This document shows, piece by piece, positions 22,601 to 37,400 of a DNA stretch of 64,000 bases. Each line of letters begins with the position of its first letter. Within the stretch, counting starts at the first letter, position 1. The notes under the pieces were generated by a model, which was given only the letters and a program-made list of their open reading frames with translations, made no database searches and was not told where the DNA came from. The position numbers were made by a program, and so were the translations under genes. Source of the stretch: Eremophila alpestris peregrina (Eukaryota > Chordata > Aves > Passeriformes > Alaudidae); assembly GCA_009792885.1 (NCBI GenBank), contig WMCF01000029.1:8562494-8626493 (forward strand), read 5' to 3'.

Positions 22601-25412
22601 GAAACACTAACGGGTTTCATTAGAAATCTTCAAGTCTAGTTATGTGAAATGCAATGTAACAACTCAACCTGGTCAGAACACTTTCAAATCTGTGAAATGC
22701 AAGGGTCGCAAGGCTGCAGAACAGCAAAAGAATCAGCAACAGCCAATTTGACAAGAGCTGGTCTGTGATTTCATCCGTAATACAGATTAGAACTGCCCAG
22801 TAGGTCTTTGCAACTGAAACTCCAGGTTTTGAATAAAGTATATTTCTGCTGGTTATCAGTATTTACAGACAAACATTTAAGTTAGCATTAGGATTAAGTA
22901 ACATTAAAGTTCACTCCGAAGTGGAGTGGAACCAGTCCAAGCTGAAAACACCCGACTTTGCTGAGGCTGTTGCTGCCTGTAGATCACTGCTGACAGGTTT
23001 GGCTTGAGGGCAGCAGCACAGCTGTTCCCTTCTGACAACCACAGCCCTGCTCCTGCCATCTGATGCACGTGGGTGGGTTTGTGGCACCTGTGCACAACCT
23101 CACTGACTTCTCTGGGACTGTGCAGGACACTGGCTGCAGGAGCCAAGGCACAGGACTGGAAACGAGGTTTTTACAGCCAGTTTCTTATAAAAGAAACTTC
23201 AGCATAACATAAAGTGCAACATAAGCATGCTCAAACCTGCAGCAGTCATAGCCAGAGAAAAGCTGGGAAAAGAAACCTATACCAATCCACACCTGGCTGC
23301 TTTGGCAGAAGCCAAGCTATGCCAACCTTTTCAGCAGCCAAAATAGTTCTGCTGGGTGAGACTTTGTTGACATTACTGTGGTAGAGTGTAGCACAGGCAG
23401 AATCCATCAGCCACAGTAGGGCATTTTAAATCTGCCTAGGCCATGATCATGTAAACTCTTCCTGTGACTTAAACCCACTGGCACTACAGTCTGTCACTAT
23501 TTGCAGGTCATCTGGGCTCTGGCATTAAAAAAGACTGAGCTTCTTTAGGAGTGAGCTTCTCAAAGGAAGATAACTTGGTTAATTAAGTTTATATTAATTT
23601 GCTTTAAAATTCTGTCTGAAATTGTATGGCTACAAAACTTTCCTTCAAGAGGAAGAGAAAATGCCTAAATCATTCAGTGGGCCACTGTCTTACTTCTCAC
23701 ACTCTGCTTTCAAGGTTTAAATGGTTTCAGTGTGCTGTGCATCCCTGCCTGCTTGCCTTGCCTTCTGCCCTTCTCACCAGCTGACCATTCTGGGGGAATT
23801 CTCAGAAGCAGAGGATTGCACAGAGCTCCAAGAGAACTCGATTTGTACAGCATCTGAAGGAAAATAATTTTTTTCTAAAACACAGCATGCACATTTCTCA
23901 CTAAGTGCATGAGGATGAAGGAAGGAAAACACAGCTGGCAGCTTCCCCATCCTTGGGCTCCTGCTCTGCAAGAAGCCTCATGTGGAGAAGCCCAGCTGAG
24001 CATCAGCACCACGTTAACCCTGCTGTGTCTGCACTCAGGTCTGCATGTCATGGATCTCTCTCCCAGGTACTCTGGTCCCAGACCATTTAAAGATTAAAGA
24101 GCTCTCAGACCCTGAACATAACTTGATCCTTGACAAGACAGTCGAACAGCAGAACTGCCACAACAGATGTCTGCACTTCCCACAGCTGAAATTTGACAAA
24201 GGCTGCTTAACAACATAAAGCTGGAAAAGTCACCACTTTGTTATCAATGCATTTTTAGTGGATTTCTTGCACTTTCCATAGCAACGGCAGTCACAAAGGG
24301 CAGAAGGTGCCGTTCCCATATCATTATAAGATCCTTACATTTACTTTTTTCCCTTTTATAGTTACCAATACTTCCACAAGACTGAGAGGATGTGTTAATG
24401 AAAACACAAAAATCTTCCTGGGAAAAACACAAAAAAGAACTTCATAATGTGAATGCAAGGAAGTTAGTGTTTGAAGATGAGTTTTAGAATCAAGCAGGTC
24501 AGGAGAGCAGACTAAAAACTATTATAATCATCAATTCTTCACACCTCAAGTATAGATTAAGAGGAGAAAACCTATCAGTATGGGATTGCAACATATATCC
24601 ATGAAGAGAGCAACAAGCCAGAGCACGCTGGGCACACTGTGTCACTCCAAGCCAGTGCTGTAATTCTGCACTAAGGATCAAAAGGAGTGATCAGCTTCAC
24701 TCCTGCCTGCTGTTGGCACTGTCCAGTTTAATTCCTGGTTGTGCCAGATGCATTGAACAAAACAGAAATGCTTCTAGTGCTTCTAGTGCAATCCTTGTTC
24801 ACTAGATTTACCAAAGGTACAACTCCAGGAAAAACTTCAAAGCCTAAACCTTACACAGCAGTGATTGCACTGCAAGGAACAGGCAGTGCTCTCAGCAAGA
24901 CCTGAGCTTCCTGAACACCAGGAGCATGTGCTACTGTGAAACACCATCTCCCCTGCCAACAGAATAGACTGTACTGCAGCAGAGTGCAAAAGAAAACAGG
25001 GGGGAGAGCTCTCACCTATTTCAACAGAGCTTCATAGCAATTTTCAGGGCAAAACCAGACAGGGAGATTCAAGAAAGCCAGACTTGTCCTCCCTGAATGC
25101 AGGCTCTTGGTGGTGTTCTTGAAGCAGACCATCTCTCTGTAGCTCTCTTCTGCTTATGCACAGAGACAATGCACAGCACATCTAGCACAACTGTGTGATT
25201 TTCAGGGGTGCCCTAAAATCTGCACCAGTGTAACTGTGTGTGTGTGTTACAGAAACATCCTATTTAAAGTCCAAATAAAACCAGTACTTCAGAATCCCCA
25301 ACGATTTTATATTCAACTCAGGAGCAATGCTTTCTCTTTAAAAAAAGAAGGAAAATAATCACTATCAAAAGGCTAAATGCTTCTTTTCAGACTTAATATT
25401 TTAGAAGCTTAC

Positions 25413-25498
25413 CTTGCAGCCTTCACATGTAATGACACCATAATGGATTCCTGATGATTTGTCTCCACAGATCTTGCATGGAATAATTTCAATTTGAG
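25413..25498 (-). CDS. RORA: RORA exon: first zinc finger of DNA-binding domain
   Basis: This 86-nt exon encodes residues 12-39 in RORA4 numbering, starting QIEIIPCKICGD and ending CEGCK. It carries the four zinc-binding cysteines of finger 1 (CKIC and CEGC) and most of the P-box (EGCK, completed by G in the next exon), which reads the AGGTCA half-site. The acceptor is CAG at 25501-25499 and the donor is AAG|GTAAG ending at 25413. The exon begins with CT, the last two bases of a codon. Depending on the upstream exon this codon becomes Ala (RORA4) or Ser (RORA1), as known for mammalian isoforms, so this is the first common exon. It is too short to show as an open frame of 60 codons. Sequence identity to known RORA is essentially complete by eye. 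Confidence 0.95.
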
Positions 25499-28400
25499 CT
25501 GCAACAGAAGCACGCAACCAGTTAATTACATTTTCTTTTAAACACCTTATAAAAGCATTCCCTGATCAGCATTTGTACAGTGAAAACTAATAACCTGCTA
25601 AACATTATACTGCATTAACTATTCATTGCTGAACTGCAAGGATCCCCTAGAGCTTTGGACTAAATTATGGCTGCTCGTTATATAATAGCTTTTGGGTTAT
25701 TAAAATGGGTCATTTGAGAAGGTGTTTAAGAACCCACAAGAAGGCTAGAATCAGCATTTCAAAGCCAAAAAGAATAGGAGAGTTCACATTCTGGCCAAAG
25801 AGCTAAGATGACACTAGAAAGGTTTCTTCCAACTGTACTCATGTGAGACCATAGCAGGTAATTTTAAAGCTTGCACTGTCTGGAAGCAAATGCACCCCCT
25901 TTACCACAGCCACCAACATCCACCCAGCTCACACGAGTGGCCAACCCTGAAGAGAAGCTACAGGTGAAGAGCATTCACTCCATTTTGCATGTGAAATCCA
26001 AAACTTGCCTATCTGAATCCAAAGGGAATTACTGGTACCTATTTGTATTTTATCTACCACAGAACCAACAAGGCAGGAAGATAGAGCAGCACTCAATTTA
26101 CTGAAACCAGAGGAGTTGGCACAGTCTGGGAAATGCCATACAGTTATAAGGCATAAAAGCCCTGATAAATGTAAATTCATACATATAAACCCACCTACTG
26201 AACTCAGTTTGGTGTGTGACTATCTCTAAATCAAGCACCTTCCCATGTGAATACATGGCTCCAAGAAGGGACTGCTGCATGCTCAGGGACACCTCCCAGC
26301 TGCTTTTGGAGTGCATGGCTGCAGTTGTTTTGCTGGCAAGTTTGCACAGACTGTGCACAGGCAGTGCTTTAGTGCTCAAACACCAGCAGGGCACATTTCA
26401 CACGTGCTTGGCACTGCTCACAAACACAGACCACACACAGGCAGGTGACTGAAATCCCAGGAAAGCCCTTGCTCTGCCCCAGTGCGTTAGGATGAGGCTG
26501 CATCAGTTTTCTGGAAGAGGCTTACTTGGAACAGTACAAGTGCCACTCTTGCTGTGGCTGTAACTGTGACACATTAACAAGTGCTGTTCACCTCCTTGAG
26601 GAGCTCAAATCCATTCACAAGCTGCCCCACTGTTTAAGAGCTCCTCTTTCATCCAATTTACAGCTATCCAGTCTGTGACAACACAAAAAATCCTATCTAA
26701 TACTACTGTCTTACAACACAGTAGCTTAACTTCAGTTGTGCTCTGTTCTCAAAAATCATGTCCACTCTAAAAACACTGTCCTTTGCATGCCATTGAATCC
26801 CTAACTGGCTGCTTGTTATGAATCAAGAATCATCTGCAGTGCTGCTGTGTGCTCCATTTCATTGCAGCACGACACAGCTCAGGATCTGGCCCAAAACACA
26901 AGGTAAGTATAAAGCAGAAGCCCAGAAGACTTTTGTAGCCCAGCACTGACTGTGCTAAAATATCCCTTCAAAATATCCTCCAGGTGACATCAAATGCAGC
27001 AATAGGGCAGCTGAGCAGCACCCAAATGGGACCTATTTGCTCCTGGGAACTGAGAGCAGCTGAAATTCTCTGCTGGGGGAGGCAGTGCCCAACAGCTACA
27101 GACTGCAGGGCTTTAGGCAGGCAGTTCCTGCCAGCTCCTCTCCAAGCAGCCCCACACAGCTGGACACCACTTGCATCTGCTTCCATCAGCAGGACCTTGG
27201 CATCCTTGAACTTTAAACCCCACCATCCTTGCAGCAATAACAGGCTGAAATTAAGAGGTCTGTTTAGGACACTTAAGGAAGGAAATACTTCTTCCCCAAA
27301 AATGGTTTTAATTTCACTTTGCTTTCAGCTAACACATGAAACACAATGGAGCAGGAAGTGAACTAATAAAAGGGAAAAATAATGTGTGTGCTGTTTCATT
27401 AATGTGCTACATGAATTATTACTGGAGCCTCCTATGTTTATGAGCTTGTAGCAGGAAGGATGGCATAACCCCCCTTCACATCAACAAATTGGAGAACAGA
27501 CCGAAATTCACAGAAACTCTGAATTTGTATCATGTGCAGTTAAAATCCAGAGAGCAATCCTGTGGGCAAATTCCAGAATAGCTCTACCAAATCCCAGTTG
27601 TGCCTTTTCAACAAATGATTATTTTTCTGTGCTGCAGTGAATCAGCAGGCTCCTGCAGCTCCTTGGACAGGGTAGTGACAAGGCTTATCTCCACAGCTAC
27701 ATGGCAATGTATTTTTCACATTTCACTTTTATACACATAATTACTGCCTTATTTTGAATAGGTATGATATAATTGGATCTAGTTTATCTACAATCTCCAG
27801 CATGTTAGTTAAATCACCCATGAAGCCTGTCTATGCAATCCCTATTTCTTAAGCAACAGGACATTTGCAGAGTGTTTCTGAAGGAATGTAACATGCCTTC
27901 AAAGGGATGGCCTAAAGCTAGGTTAGTAATAGTCTAAAAGGTGCCATAATTAGTCCCAAATGCATTTTCCAGGGTGTTTTACTGGCGTAAGAGAATCTCC
28001 ACAGATTCACAGGCTCCAGCTGTGCCAGCATTTGCCCAACATCATTTTTATGAGTGCTGGCACCAAATCAGGTATCGTTTTAGAATTCCTGATTTCCTCA
28101 AATTTACATCTTCAAGGTACTTACTTTCAATTAGGCACACAGCATTTAAAACTCGGCCTCACTGCTGCACTCTGAGATGCAGGACAATGGGATGAATCTC
28201 AGAAGCACAAGTCGCTGGGGACTGCCACAACCAATTGTAGTACAAATTAATGCACAGAGAGATCAGATCAATTACTGCTCCACGTGGTGCCTTTGCAAAT
28301 CAACTCATTGAAATGGAACCCCTGTCACGTTCATACACTTCCCATACAGCATGAAAGGACTTAAGATACTTTAAACTTACTAAATGCAAATTGCCTGTGC

Positions 28401-31400
28401 CAAGATTATGCATTTTTTTCTTACAAGGGTGAAAATATTTTCCCCACTTTTAACTTTGACATGCAAATATGTACTTGCTAAAACCTTGTTCTTATGCAAA
28501 CAAGGCAGGTGGGAAATATTTTTACATGTCAAGAATATGTTCCGACTTGGTTTCTCACATTCCCAGAGTTACTTAAAGCTTCCTACTGTGCTCAAATTAA
28601 TTGTACCTGTTCTCTGCTTACATTTATTTATATGGTATATTTTTCAAGATTACATAAAATACTCTAATTCATGCTTTAGACTAGAATTAGCCTAAATTAC
28701 AGTTTACAATTTCTGTCTCCTGGGGTGGTGCTCAGGCTGATTCAGGCTGGTTCATGCATGAGCAAATTATTTCTTAAATATGAACTGCAGAAAAAAATAA
28801 ACTCTTGTGGTTGCTTAGGAACCGCCACAGATACCCAGGTGACAGATGTAGTTTGTACTCCCAGATTAAAGGCCTAAGACTCTTTCACACCCTGAAATAA
28901 CAGTGCTCCACAATCCTACCCAGGCTGTCCTCTGCCAAAGGCAGCAAAGAGGAGGAATAAAAGCCCAAACAAACCACCAAGAGCAACAAATGGAAGCTCA
29001 AGCACAGAGACCCACCACCAAAGAAGCTGCTACAGAAAGGGCTCCTGAGAGAAAGCAGGGACCTGCTGAGGGCTGGAGGCAGCAGTCCCTACAAACTGGT
29101 GTCAAACCAGCTCATCTCCACAGCAAAGGGCCTCTGCCATCACCAGCACCCCTCAGCTCATGTGCCTTCCCTTGGAGCTGTTCCTATCACCACACTGCCT
29201 GCTAACTGTCCTCCTGCTGAAATGTCAGATGAGCTTCCAGAAAAAGGAGTGTGGGCCCTCATCTGCTCAAAATCCAACTGAACAGGAACTTGAGCCCAAG
29301 TATTACAGGGAAAAAAAGGCAGTATTTTTCCCCCTGAACATTTATTCTTCCTCCATCCACTGTGTCTTCACACAGCAACTGTCTGAGGTAGCTCTGGAAT
29401 GCTTGAATAACACCATTGCCTCCACCTAATTCCTAGGGAATGTGCCAGCAGCCAGCCCGTGAGAGCACTCCATGACATCTTCTGCTGGCACCTGGAACAG
29501 GAGATTATGCCTTATTCCCTCCTGCTCCAGGGGAGCCTGTTCCCCAAACCTGGAACAGTTTCACTGCATTTGCCTGCCTTTTTCAAGCTCCCTCCCCCAG
29601 CCAAACCCTCTGGACAGCCTCTCCCTTTTTATTAATTCCCACATCAAGAAACGTTGCTTTATTCCTTGTCCAGTTTATGCAGTAGAAAAATAAGAAGATC
29701 TACTCTAATCTCTAAGGGAGTGCACTGTACAAGCTCATCACAATCTTTGCTTTCTCTCTTTCTAACTCATGGGGCACATTCAGATCAGGACACGATCTGC
29801 ACAGCCAAGCAAAGCACAGGTCACCTTTCTCCTCAGTTCTGTCCCTTAAACAGAAACACACTGAGCCTCAGCACAGCAAGGTGTGTTACCAGTTCACCTT
29901 GAAGAACACACTTTTTAAAAGAAAAGTTGTTTTCCAGAAACAGAAATTTTTTCCTCCCCATTGAAGTTTGTGAATAAAATGCTTGTTTCTACTCAATTGT
30001 CTTGGGGTAGAAAAAGGATTTTTCCTTTCCTCCTTCTGCTTTCACACAGTTATTTTATTTCACACTGTACATGCACAGAAATAACATTTTTTCCCAATTC
30101 ACAACATGTAGGAAACCTCAGATTTGGTATCCTGGGAAGGGCTCTTCTCTGGATGTAAAAATTGGTCCCATGTCTTCCTTTTAGGGGAGATCCACCAGCT
30201 GACCTGAGTGATCTAGAAAGTTGGGTAATTAATGAAGTTAATTGTCTTGTCTGTTCCAGAGTGGAGGCTCGAAGAGAGGAAAGGAAGGGAGAAAGAGAAA
30301 GCAAGAAGGAAGAAGGGCATATGATTCATCTCATTCATAGCAAGCAACACGAACCCCTGAGTGGAGAGGCCTCCTCTTCACTCAACAGTGAAGGAATTTA
30401 ATGATACTTCAATTACAAGCCTAACTTTCAGAAGGTGAAAGCCAGGTAAATCTTGCAGCATCTTACCATTTCTGAACTAAAAATGAGCATTTTCTGGGAA
30501 GGAGAAGCAGTGCTCCCTTCTGGCAGGGTCTGTGGGGCCCCAGCTGCCTGTGCTGAGTGCTGAGGAGCTCCTGCTGCCAGCTCCCAAGGCAGCAATGCCC
30601 ACAAAGTGCAGGGACACGCTTTTCCACCCAGTATGGACAGACTTCTGAGCCTGCCAGAGCAGCCTGTACTCCTCACAGCCCCTGTGGGCACTGTGCCTCC
30701 CTCCCACACACACGGCTTCCTGGGGAAGGCGTCCCCAGCTGCCCACAGCTGCCCGCCGAGCTGAGGACCTGCCCCAGGGCTCGGGGGGGGGTGCAGAAGG
30801 CAGGCAGGGCTGCAGTGGGGCCTCCTGGGGCTCAGGGCACTGCTTCAGGAGCAATCCCTGCCCTGGCTGCTGCAACCCCTCCGAGCCCCTAGCCAGGATG
30901 TGGCTCACATCTCTGCGTGTGTGTGTGCAGCTAATTCAGAAGGGCTCAGAAATGAACCTGATACACAGATTGGGCCAACCTGCTTCTAGAGGGACGCAGT
31001 TTGTGCCAGACATCCCTGCTAGTGCTGTTTGTAAGTATATTGATTAAATTAGGAGGCATACATATTCAGTGACATATTCATACATATTCATTGGCTCAAA
31101 CAAGGGTACTGCATGTAATGTGGTATTTAAAGCAACACGATATCTGATCACAAACTGAATTAACACGGAATGATTTTACTATATAATATTCTAATCTTCC
31201 TGCATTTTCAGCTTCATTACCTAAATAATTTGCTCTGTCATGTACCCTAAGTAATTTGAGCTGGCTGCAAATTACTCGCCTCCGAACACCTGCAGCTTCC
31301 AAACGCTGTAGTTGCACCGAGCCGAGCACTGGTGGCAGCACAGCTCTGCCCACCCCATCCGAGCACTGGTGCAGTGACATCTGTCCACTCACACACCCTG

Positions 31401-34400
31401 ACACACTGACACCCCGTGTGATTGTGGGCATGATGGGTGCTCGGGAGACATCTGAGCGATTTTATAACACACAGGAAGTGTTTGATCAGGAACCTGCCCA
31501 CTCCTCGTGTGAAGGTGTGTCTATTCCATTCACAATCACCACCAGGACATTCTGAGCAGGTCCTACTGGAGACTGCAGTGACAGACCTGGCAACAAACAG
31601 CTCCAGAGAAGAACTAACAAAAGAGATTTGTGAATCATGGTTGGATTTTTCTGGGGTCCAGTAAGGTCGAAATTCCAGCAGAAGCCTTCCCAGCACATGG
31701 GATATTCTTCCCATCTTCCTCTCTGTTAGAGATCCTCCTCCCTGCAGCTGAGCTCGGCTGCACATTGTCCCTCAGGGGGTATCAGATGGGGAGCTTTCTC
31801 AGATTTTCAATTTTCACATCTTTGGAACCACTGATGCTCTCAAGCTTGGCTGAAATGTTTTGGAAATGGAGAGGACTGGGGTGATGGGTAGAAAACCAGA
31901 CAAACACAAACAACCTTTCCAAGCCTTGTTTCCTTAGGAAATCACACTGGTAATAAAATAAATACTGAGGTTATACTGGTACAAATCCTTTGAAGTCTGT
32001 GGGTGTGATGGGTGGAGTAGAAACGAACACGGCCACCAAAGTATTAATTAAAAGTAAAGTATGAGCAACACCTCAAACACACAAGGCAGAGATGCTGCAA
32101 TGCCAGAGGAGCTCTGTGGGCCTGGGCACAGCTGGATCCCCCAGCAGGGCACTGACAGAGCTCAGCATTCCCAAGGACTGGAAACATCCATATTAAAGGA
32201 GATACAGGATAAATAGCATGGCACCACTGAGCCCTTCTGGGCTGCAAGAATTTGAGGAATCAGTATGAACTCCTTCAACATCTGTTTGATTTGGGCACAT
32301 GCAAGGGAACAGAGCAGTAAGAGCTCATATTCCCATGCCAGGATCACTGATGTTCAGGGTTATTGTTTTCCTTTAAGCCACACAAAGTTTTACTGACACG
32401 TATTTTAATTGAAAGAACTAGAGCTCTGCTACTGCATGAAGCACTGGCTTCAAAAAAGACACCTGAATGTCCAATGCAAGAAGGCAAGATGGAAAATAGT
32501 TTGGGTTTTCTAAAAGGCAGAACTTGTTGTGGTGATATCTCTATTTTTAATGTTAAATTCAAATAGAAAATTGCTGTAAAGCCTTAATATAATACCACCA
32601 TAATACTCTGAATTCCTATAAAGAAAAATCTAAACAGCATCCCAACACAAACAATCTGCAAGTGTTCAGGAACACAAGCTAAAAACTCATCTAGGGTTCT
32701 CAGAGGAACTCAGGGAAATGTTTTCTCCCTCTTGTTCACATGTACAACACTACACGACTCTAATTTCCTTCTGCATAACACTCCTATCTCTCCATTGTCT
32801 TGTCTTTATCCCCCCAGAAATACTCTCACTCTTTCCTGACTGAGCAATGAATGCACCTGGAAGCCAGATGATTTGATTTTCCTTGTTACAGGAATGACAG
32901 GTAGAGACAACTGCAGCTGGGGACTCTGGCCACATTGTGAAAACACAGCACAGAGCAAACTGTAACATCAAACCTGGGCTCAACCAAAACAGCCAGGCCT
33001 GCCACATCCACAGGTGCTCTGCTGTCCAGGGGCACAGCTGAGCAGTTCTTGGGACAGTCAATCCCTTGGCACATCTGGGGCATTACAATTAACATCTCCC
33101 CACTCTGCAAAATCTACGGAGTTCCCCAAGCTCCAGGGAGTTTGTTATTATTACACAAATAATGAAGATGGCAGAGATATACACCAAGAGATGTGCAACT
33201 GCAACAACTTCTTCTGGGAGGTCCCCTTTTGTCCTTTGCCAGGCACAACAGAGGGACACAGTAACAACACATGGCAAGCAAACTTTGAAGATCGCTGATT
33301 TCCACATGGCCAGAACAGACCTCCACATTTCACAAAACACCAGTTTGTTTCTGCCACGTTTTGGTTTCTCACTGTCTTGGTGGCTCAGGTGCTTATGAAT
33401 AAACAATTATTTCATTTGCCTCTTCTTCTCTGGTTGAAAATTAACAGGAGCTACACTGGCTACAATGAACACAGCTTGGGGCAGAATTAATTTCACCAGG
33501 CTAAACAGAATTCTTGTTAAATAAAGCAGTTCAGAAAAAGCTTTTCATAAGAGAAGAAAACACAGTGACACTGAAATCATGTGATTCTCTAATGAAATAT
33601 AATATAGTTCTAATCAAAGCTCTGAACTGCATGTCAAGAAATAGGTGCTACAGAGACTACAATCTCACTAGTGCTGCTGTGCCCTGAGCATGGGGATGCT
33701 CGCTGGTGTTTCATTTCCTCTGTCTGTGTAAGCAGCATAATCATCCTTTATCTGTACCTCCAGCTACCTCAGATGACTGCTCTTTACTGCCAGATCTTGG
33801 GTTATGGTCTTGTGATCCCAGGGACCAGTGAGCAGAGCTCCACTGCTGAGAGAGAAGCTGCTACAGAGCTGTACAAGAGGAGTGCTGGAGGTCTGACTTC
33901 TATCACTTTTCCTTTTTCACTTTCAAAAACAAAGCTTACAGGTCAAATGACACACCTACAAAACATTTCTCTTGATAAAATTACATAAAACACAAGTTTT
34001 AGGAGCAACATAGGTGTGAGATATTACCACTGCCAGCACTGACTTGTGCTGCTCTAATTTGCTACTGCATTTATCCAGTAAGCAGCAAGCTGGAGTTTGT
34101 GTGAATCCATCATGTTTGTTTTAACAGGAGTCTTGAGTTTACTCATGTTTTGACATTTTTAATTTCTTTCTACAGATGATTGCTAACCTGGAGCATTTGT
34201 CAAGACACACAACTGCAGCAGGGCACAAGCACAGCTCTGCTGTGACCCAGGCTGTAGCTCTGTGCTGCCCAAACCAGCCAGGCCATGTGGCTGTCACAGG
34301 AAAAGTGCCACAGAGAATGGAGCTGGGTCCAACTCCTGTGTGCACCTCCAGGCACTCAAAGTGGCCTTCAGTGCTCAATCACTCTGAGGTTTCTCGTAGT

Positions 34401-37400
34401 CTTTGCCACACTTACTGTTCTCTTGCATTGGGAAAAGCAAATCTACAGCAATTTCTCCTTCCTGGTGTCTGTATACTGATCTTTCATTATCTACCATTAA
34501 TGGAGAGGAAAACAAGAAGTGCAATCTGCAGGAGAATAGGATTAATTTATTTGCTTGAGTTAGCTAGACAATACTAAATGAATTCTCTCCCTTTGCTTCC
34601 AAAAGAAATCTGTACTGTAAAGCTTAAATATATTTGTACTTCTGCTCCATTTCCTAAATCTCTGGAAGAAACTAATACAGACTTGACTTAAATAAAGTCT
34701 TGAAGAAATGTAGCATTTTACAGTGAGAAGTCCAAATTACCCCAGTATTTTCTTTACAGATTAATGCACAGAGCCCCCAATTGATGTAATTTCCTACTCT
34801 CCAGTGTTGGACCTGGTCTTTTGAAGATCAGAATTTATTAAGTCCAACACTGTCTTTCCACCTTCTTTTCCCTAATTAACTGCCCTGGCTTAGGGGAAGA
34901 TCTGGCATTTCTGTTTCTTTGCTTGTAGTAGGAAAACAAAGAACTTATCAACCACTCACCAGTGTTAAGCAGCACTTGAGCAAGGCAGCTCCAACACAGC
35001 CATCACAGCCCAGCACCTCAGCAAGCTGAGTTCCTTGTCCCAGGCTGCCAGGAGCTCTAAGTGACCAGTGCTGGGCAGGCAATCATTCTGGCCCTACTTC
35101 CATACACAGGGGTGTGAGAGGCACTCAGTTACCTCAATTACTGCACTGCTCATGACAGAAAGGGCTTTTACAACGGTGCTGAAGAGTCTCTGGCCTCCTT
35201 TCATACAACATGAAAGCTCCATAACTGCAGTTGTTAAGAAGCACACACACTTGTGCCACCCATTTGCAAAAGTGCACCTTAGTGCAGTGATCCTATGAGG
35301 CTGCCTCCAGAAAGGACCAGACCACAGCCACAGGCACCTGATTGAAAAAATCAGCAAGGAAACAACAAAACCCAACCAACCACACAGACCTGAGAAAAAA
35401 CAATCATTTGCAATGTGGTGTCAAAATAATTTACAATTTGTACACTCCCTAGCAAGGTGCTAGGCCCAGAACCCGAGGGGATTGCAATGTCCCTATGGCA
35501 CCAGCCGACTGTGGGCAGGTGCCACTGCAGCCTCATCACTTGCACAAACGTGCAGTGAGCTGTCACACCAAGCACTAACAGCTCCTGACAGACTCCTCAG
35601 AGGGCTGGCTCGGATCAGCAAACCATCCCCACCCCACGTTCTCCATCACAATGCCCACAATGCTCTCCTCGGTACTTCCCATTGGGCCAAGCCAAGCTCC
35701 ACTTCAACAGCCCATGAGAGAGCAGGGCAGTTTGGAAAGAGGAATATGGAACTAACTCAGAAGAGGTGGCAAAGCAGTGGGAAACCCAAGAAGTGTCCTT
35801 TCACAGGTTTTGCCATGATCCAGCCCTGGCCTGCTGTTTTGCTGGGCTGCAGGGTTTGGCCTCTGCAGAAATGGCAGGAGCTGTCACTGTGCACGGAGAA
35901 ATGGGACTCTGCACCATTCAGGTAAAGCAGACAAACGTGGCTGGGGCAGGAACCACAGCCCTACAAGAGAGCTGCACTGTGATGAAAAACCACTCAAAAC
36001 CTGCATTTAATTCTAGAAGAAAAAGTCACAGGGAAAAGAAAAGTATTTCACCCAGACTAGAAACTCCATCATTCTGATGTGACTACATCTGCATTTTTAA
36101 GATATTTTCTTTTTCTTTTTGGCTGTACATGAATTTGATGTCATTAAAAAGGCTTCCTTTGATGCTGTATGCCAAGTAGAATCATTAGTTTCTCACAAAG
36201 GTGCACTCTAAATGTCTAGTTTAAATTTTCATTTTTGGATGATTCATCTGAGAGATGAACAATAACAACCAAAACCAACTCCAGAAGTCTAAACAGTAAA
36301 AAGCCTTTTAGCTGCACTCACTCATTTATTAACTCCCTCCAACACCTCCTTCATCACCCAGCAGCCAATACTGAGTGTGAATTCTTCAGCTCCATCTTGT
36401 GATTTATGGCTATTGCCAAGCAAATGACAACCAGATTCCCTCAAACCTCACACAAGAGGTTCTCCTGAAGTCCATATTCTGTATCCTTCTAGCCTGACAC
36501 AAGGTCACACTTGTTTTCAATATGAAGACGTTTTCCACTACCATGATTTCCAGTGTGTGTGTGTGGTTTTGTCACAGCTCCTCTTCCTGAGCAGGGCTCA
36601 TCAGAGGATGAGTGAAACTGAGGGACACCAGAAGCAGCCACATCCTCAGCTACTCCTCAAGGTTTTGAAGGGGGAGCACAAAACAGATTGCCTGTACCCA
36701 TGTTTCCTCCATTTCAAAGAAAATATTACTGGAGTTCAAAACCAAGCAGTGGTTCACAGCTGCTGTTTCCTGATACATATTAAGACACCAGCAAATACAG
36801 ACATTAGAAAAAGCTCACAGTCGTTTTTATGACAGAAGGTCAAATCTCTGCTGAACAAATGTACTTGTTTTCCTCTCCTCATTCAGCCCCTGCCCCACCT
36901 CAGAGGGAGCAATATTAGCGTGTATCTGGGATCAGAAGGATTCCTCAGATGTTCTCCTGGACAAGGGCACAGGAAGAGAACACTATGGCCCATCCCCAAA
37001 ACTGCACCAGGGAGAACATACAAGATACTACCACTGGAGACAAGATCATTCTGACTCTGGCTTACAACAAAAGAAATGCACCATCAGTCTATCAAACAGC
37101 TTCAAAAACATTTCAGTCACAGCAAAAGCTTTATTCCCAAGCATTTTCTTCGAACTATAGATTACAGTGATGTCCCCACCAACCACTCACACTATCTCCC
37201 TGGACTCAGCTCTGTTTCTGAGCCTCATGATGTCTATATTTGATATACTCAGTGTTTGAAAACCATCTTCATGGTTTTCATGACAAGGATCATGAAAGAA
37301 ATAAATGTAGCTACCCACAAAAATGTTCTAGAAAATTACAAGCTTGTGGGAAGAAAAGGTCTAGCAGAAGCTCTTCCTTTGCCACAATCAGATTAGGTGC

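Larger units (their letters stand above)
17515..25412 (-). other. RORA: RORA intron between the two zinc-finger exons
   Basis: A GT-AG intron of 7898 nt. This junction between the two fingers of the DNA-binding domain is a classic nuclear-receptor intron position. It contains a CR1 fragment (18030-18625), a small CR1-like shard (19648-19692), a TA-dinucleotide run (19929-19942) and a motif-rich AT stretch (21340-21580) that may be a conserved element. Inverted repeats occur at 22152-22194. No other gene is seen. Confidence 0.85.

Noticed and set aside
24770..24790. Tandem 9-mer TGCTTCTAG
   Set aside because: Only two copies; too short to call a repeat feature.
28903..29205. 100-codon plus-strand frame rich in Gln/Glu/Arg
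   Set aside because: Looks like a low-complexity translation with no family similarity and no gene structure around it.
31247..31765. 172-codon minus-strand frame
   Set aside because: No recognisable domain, erratic composition, and it lies inside the RORA intron; treated as chance.
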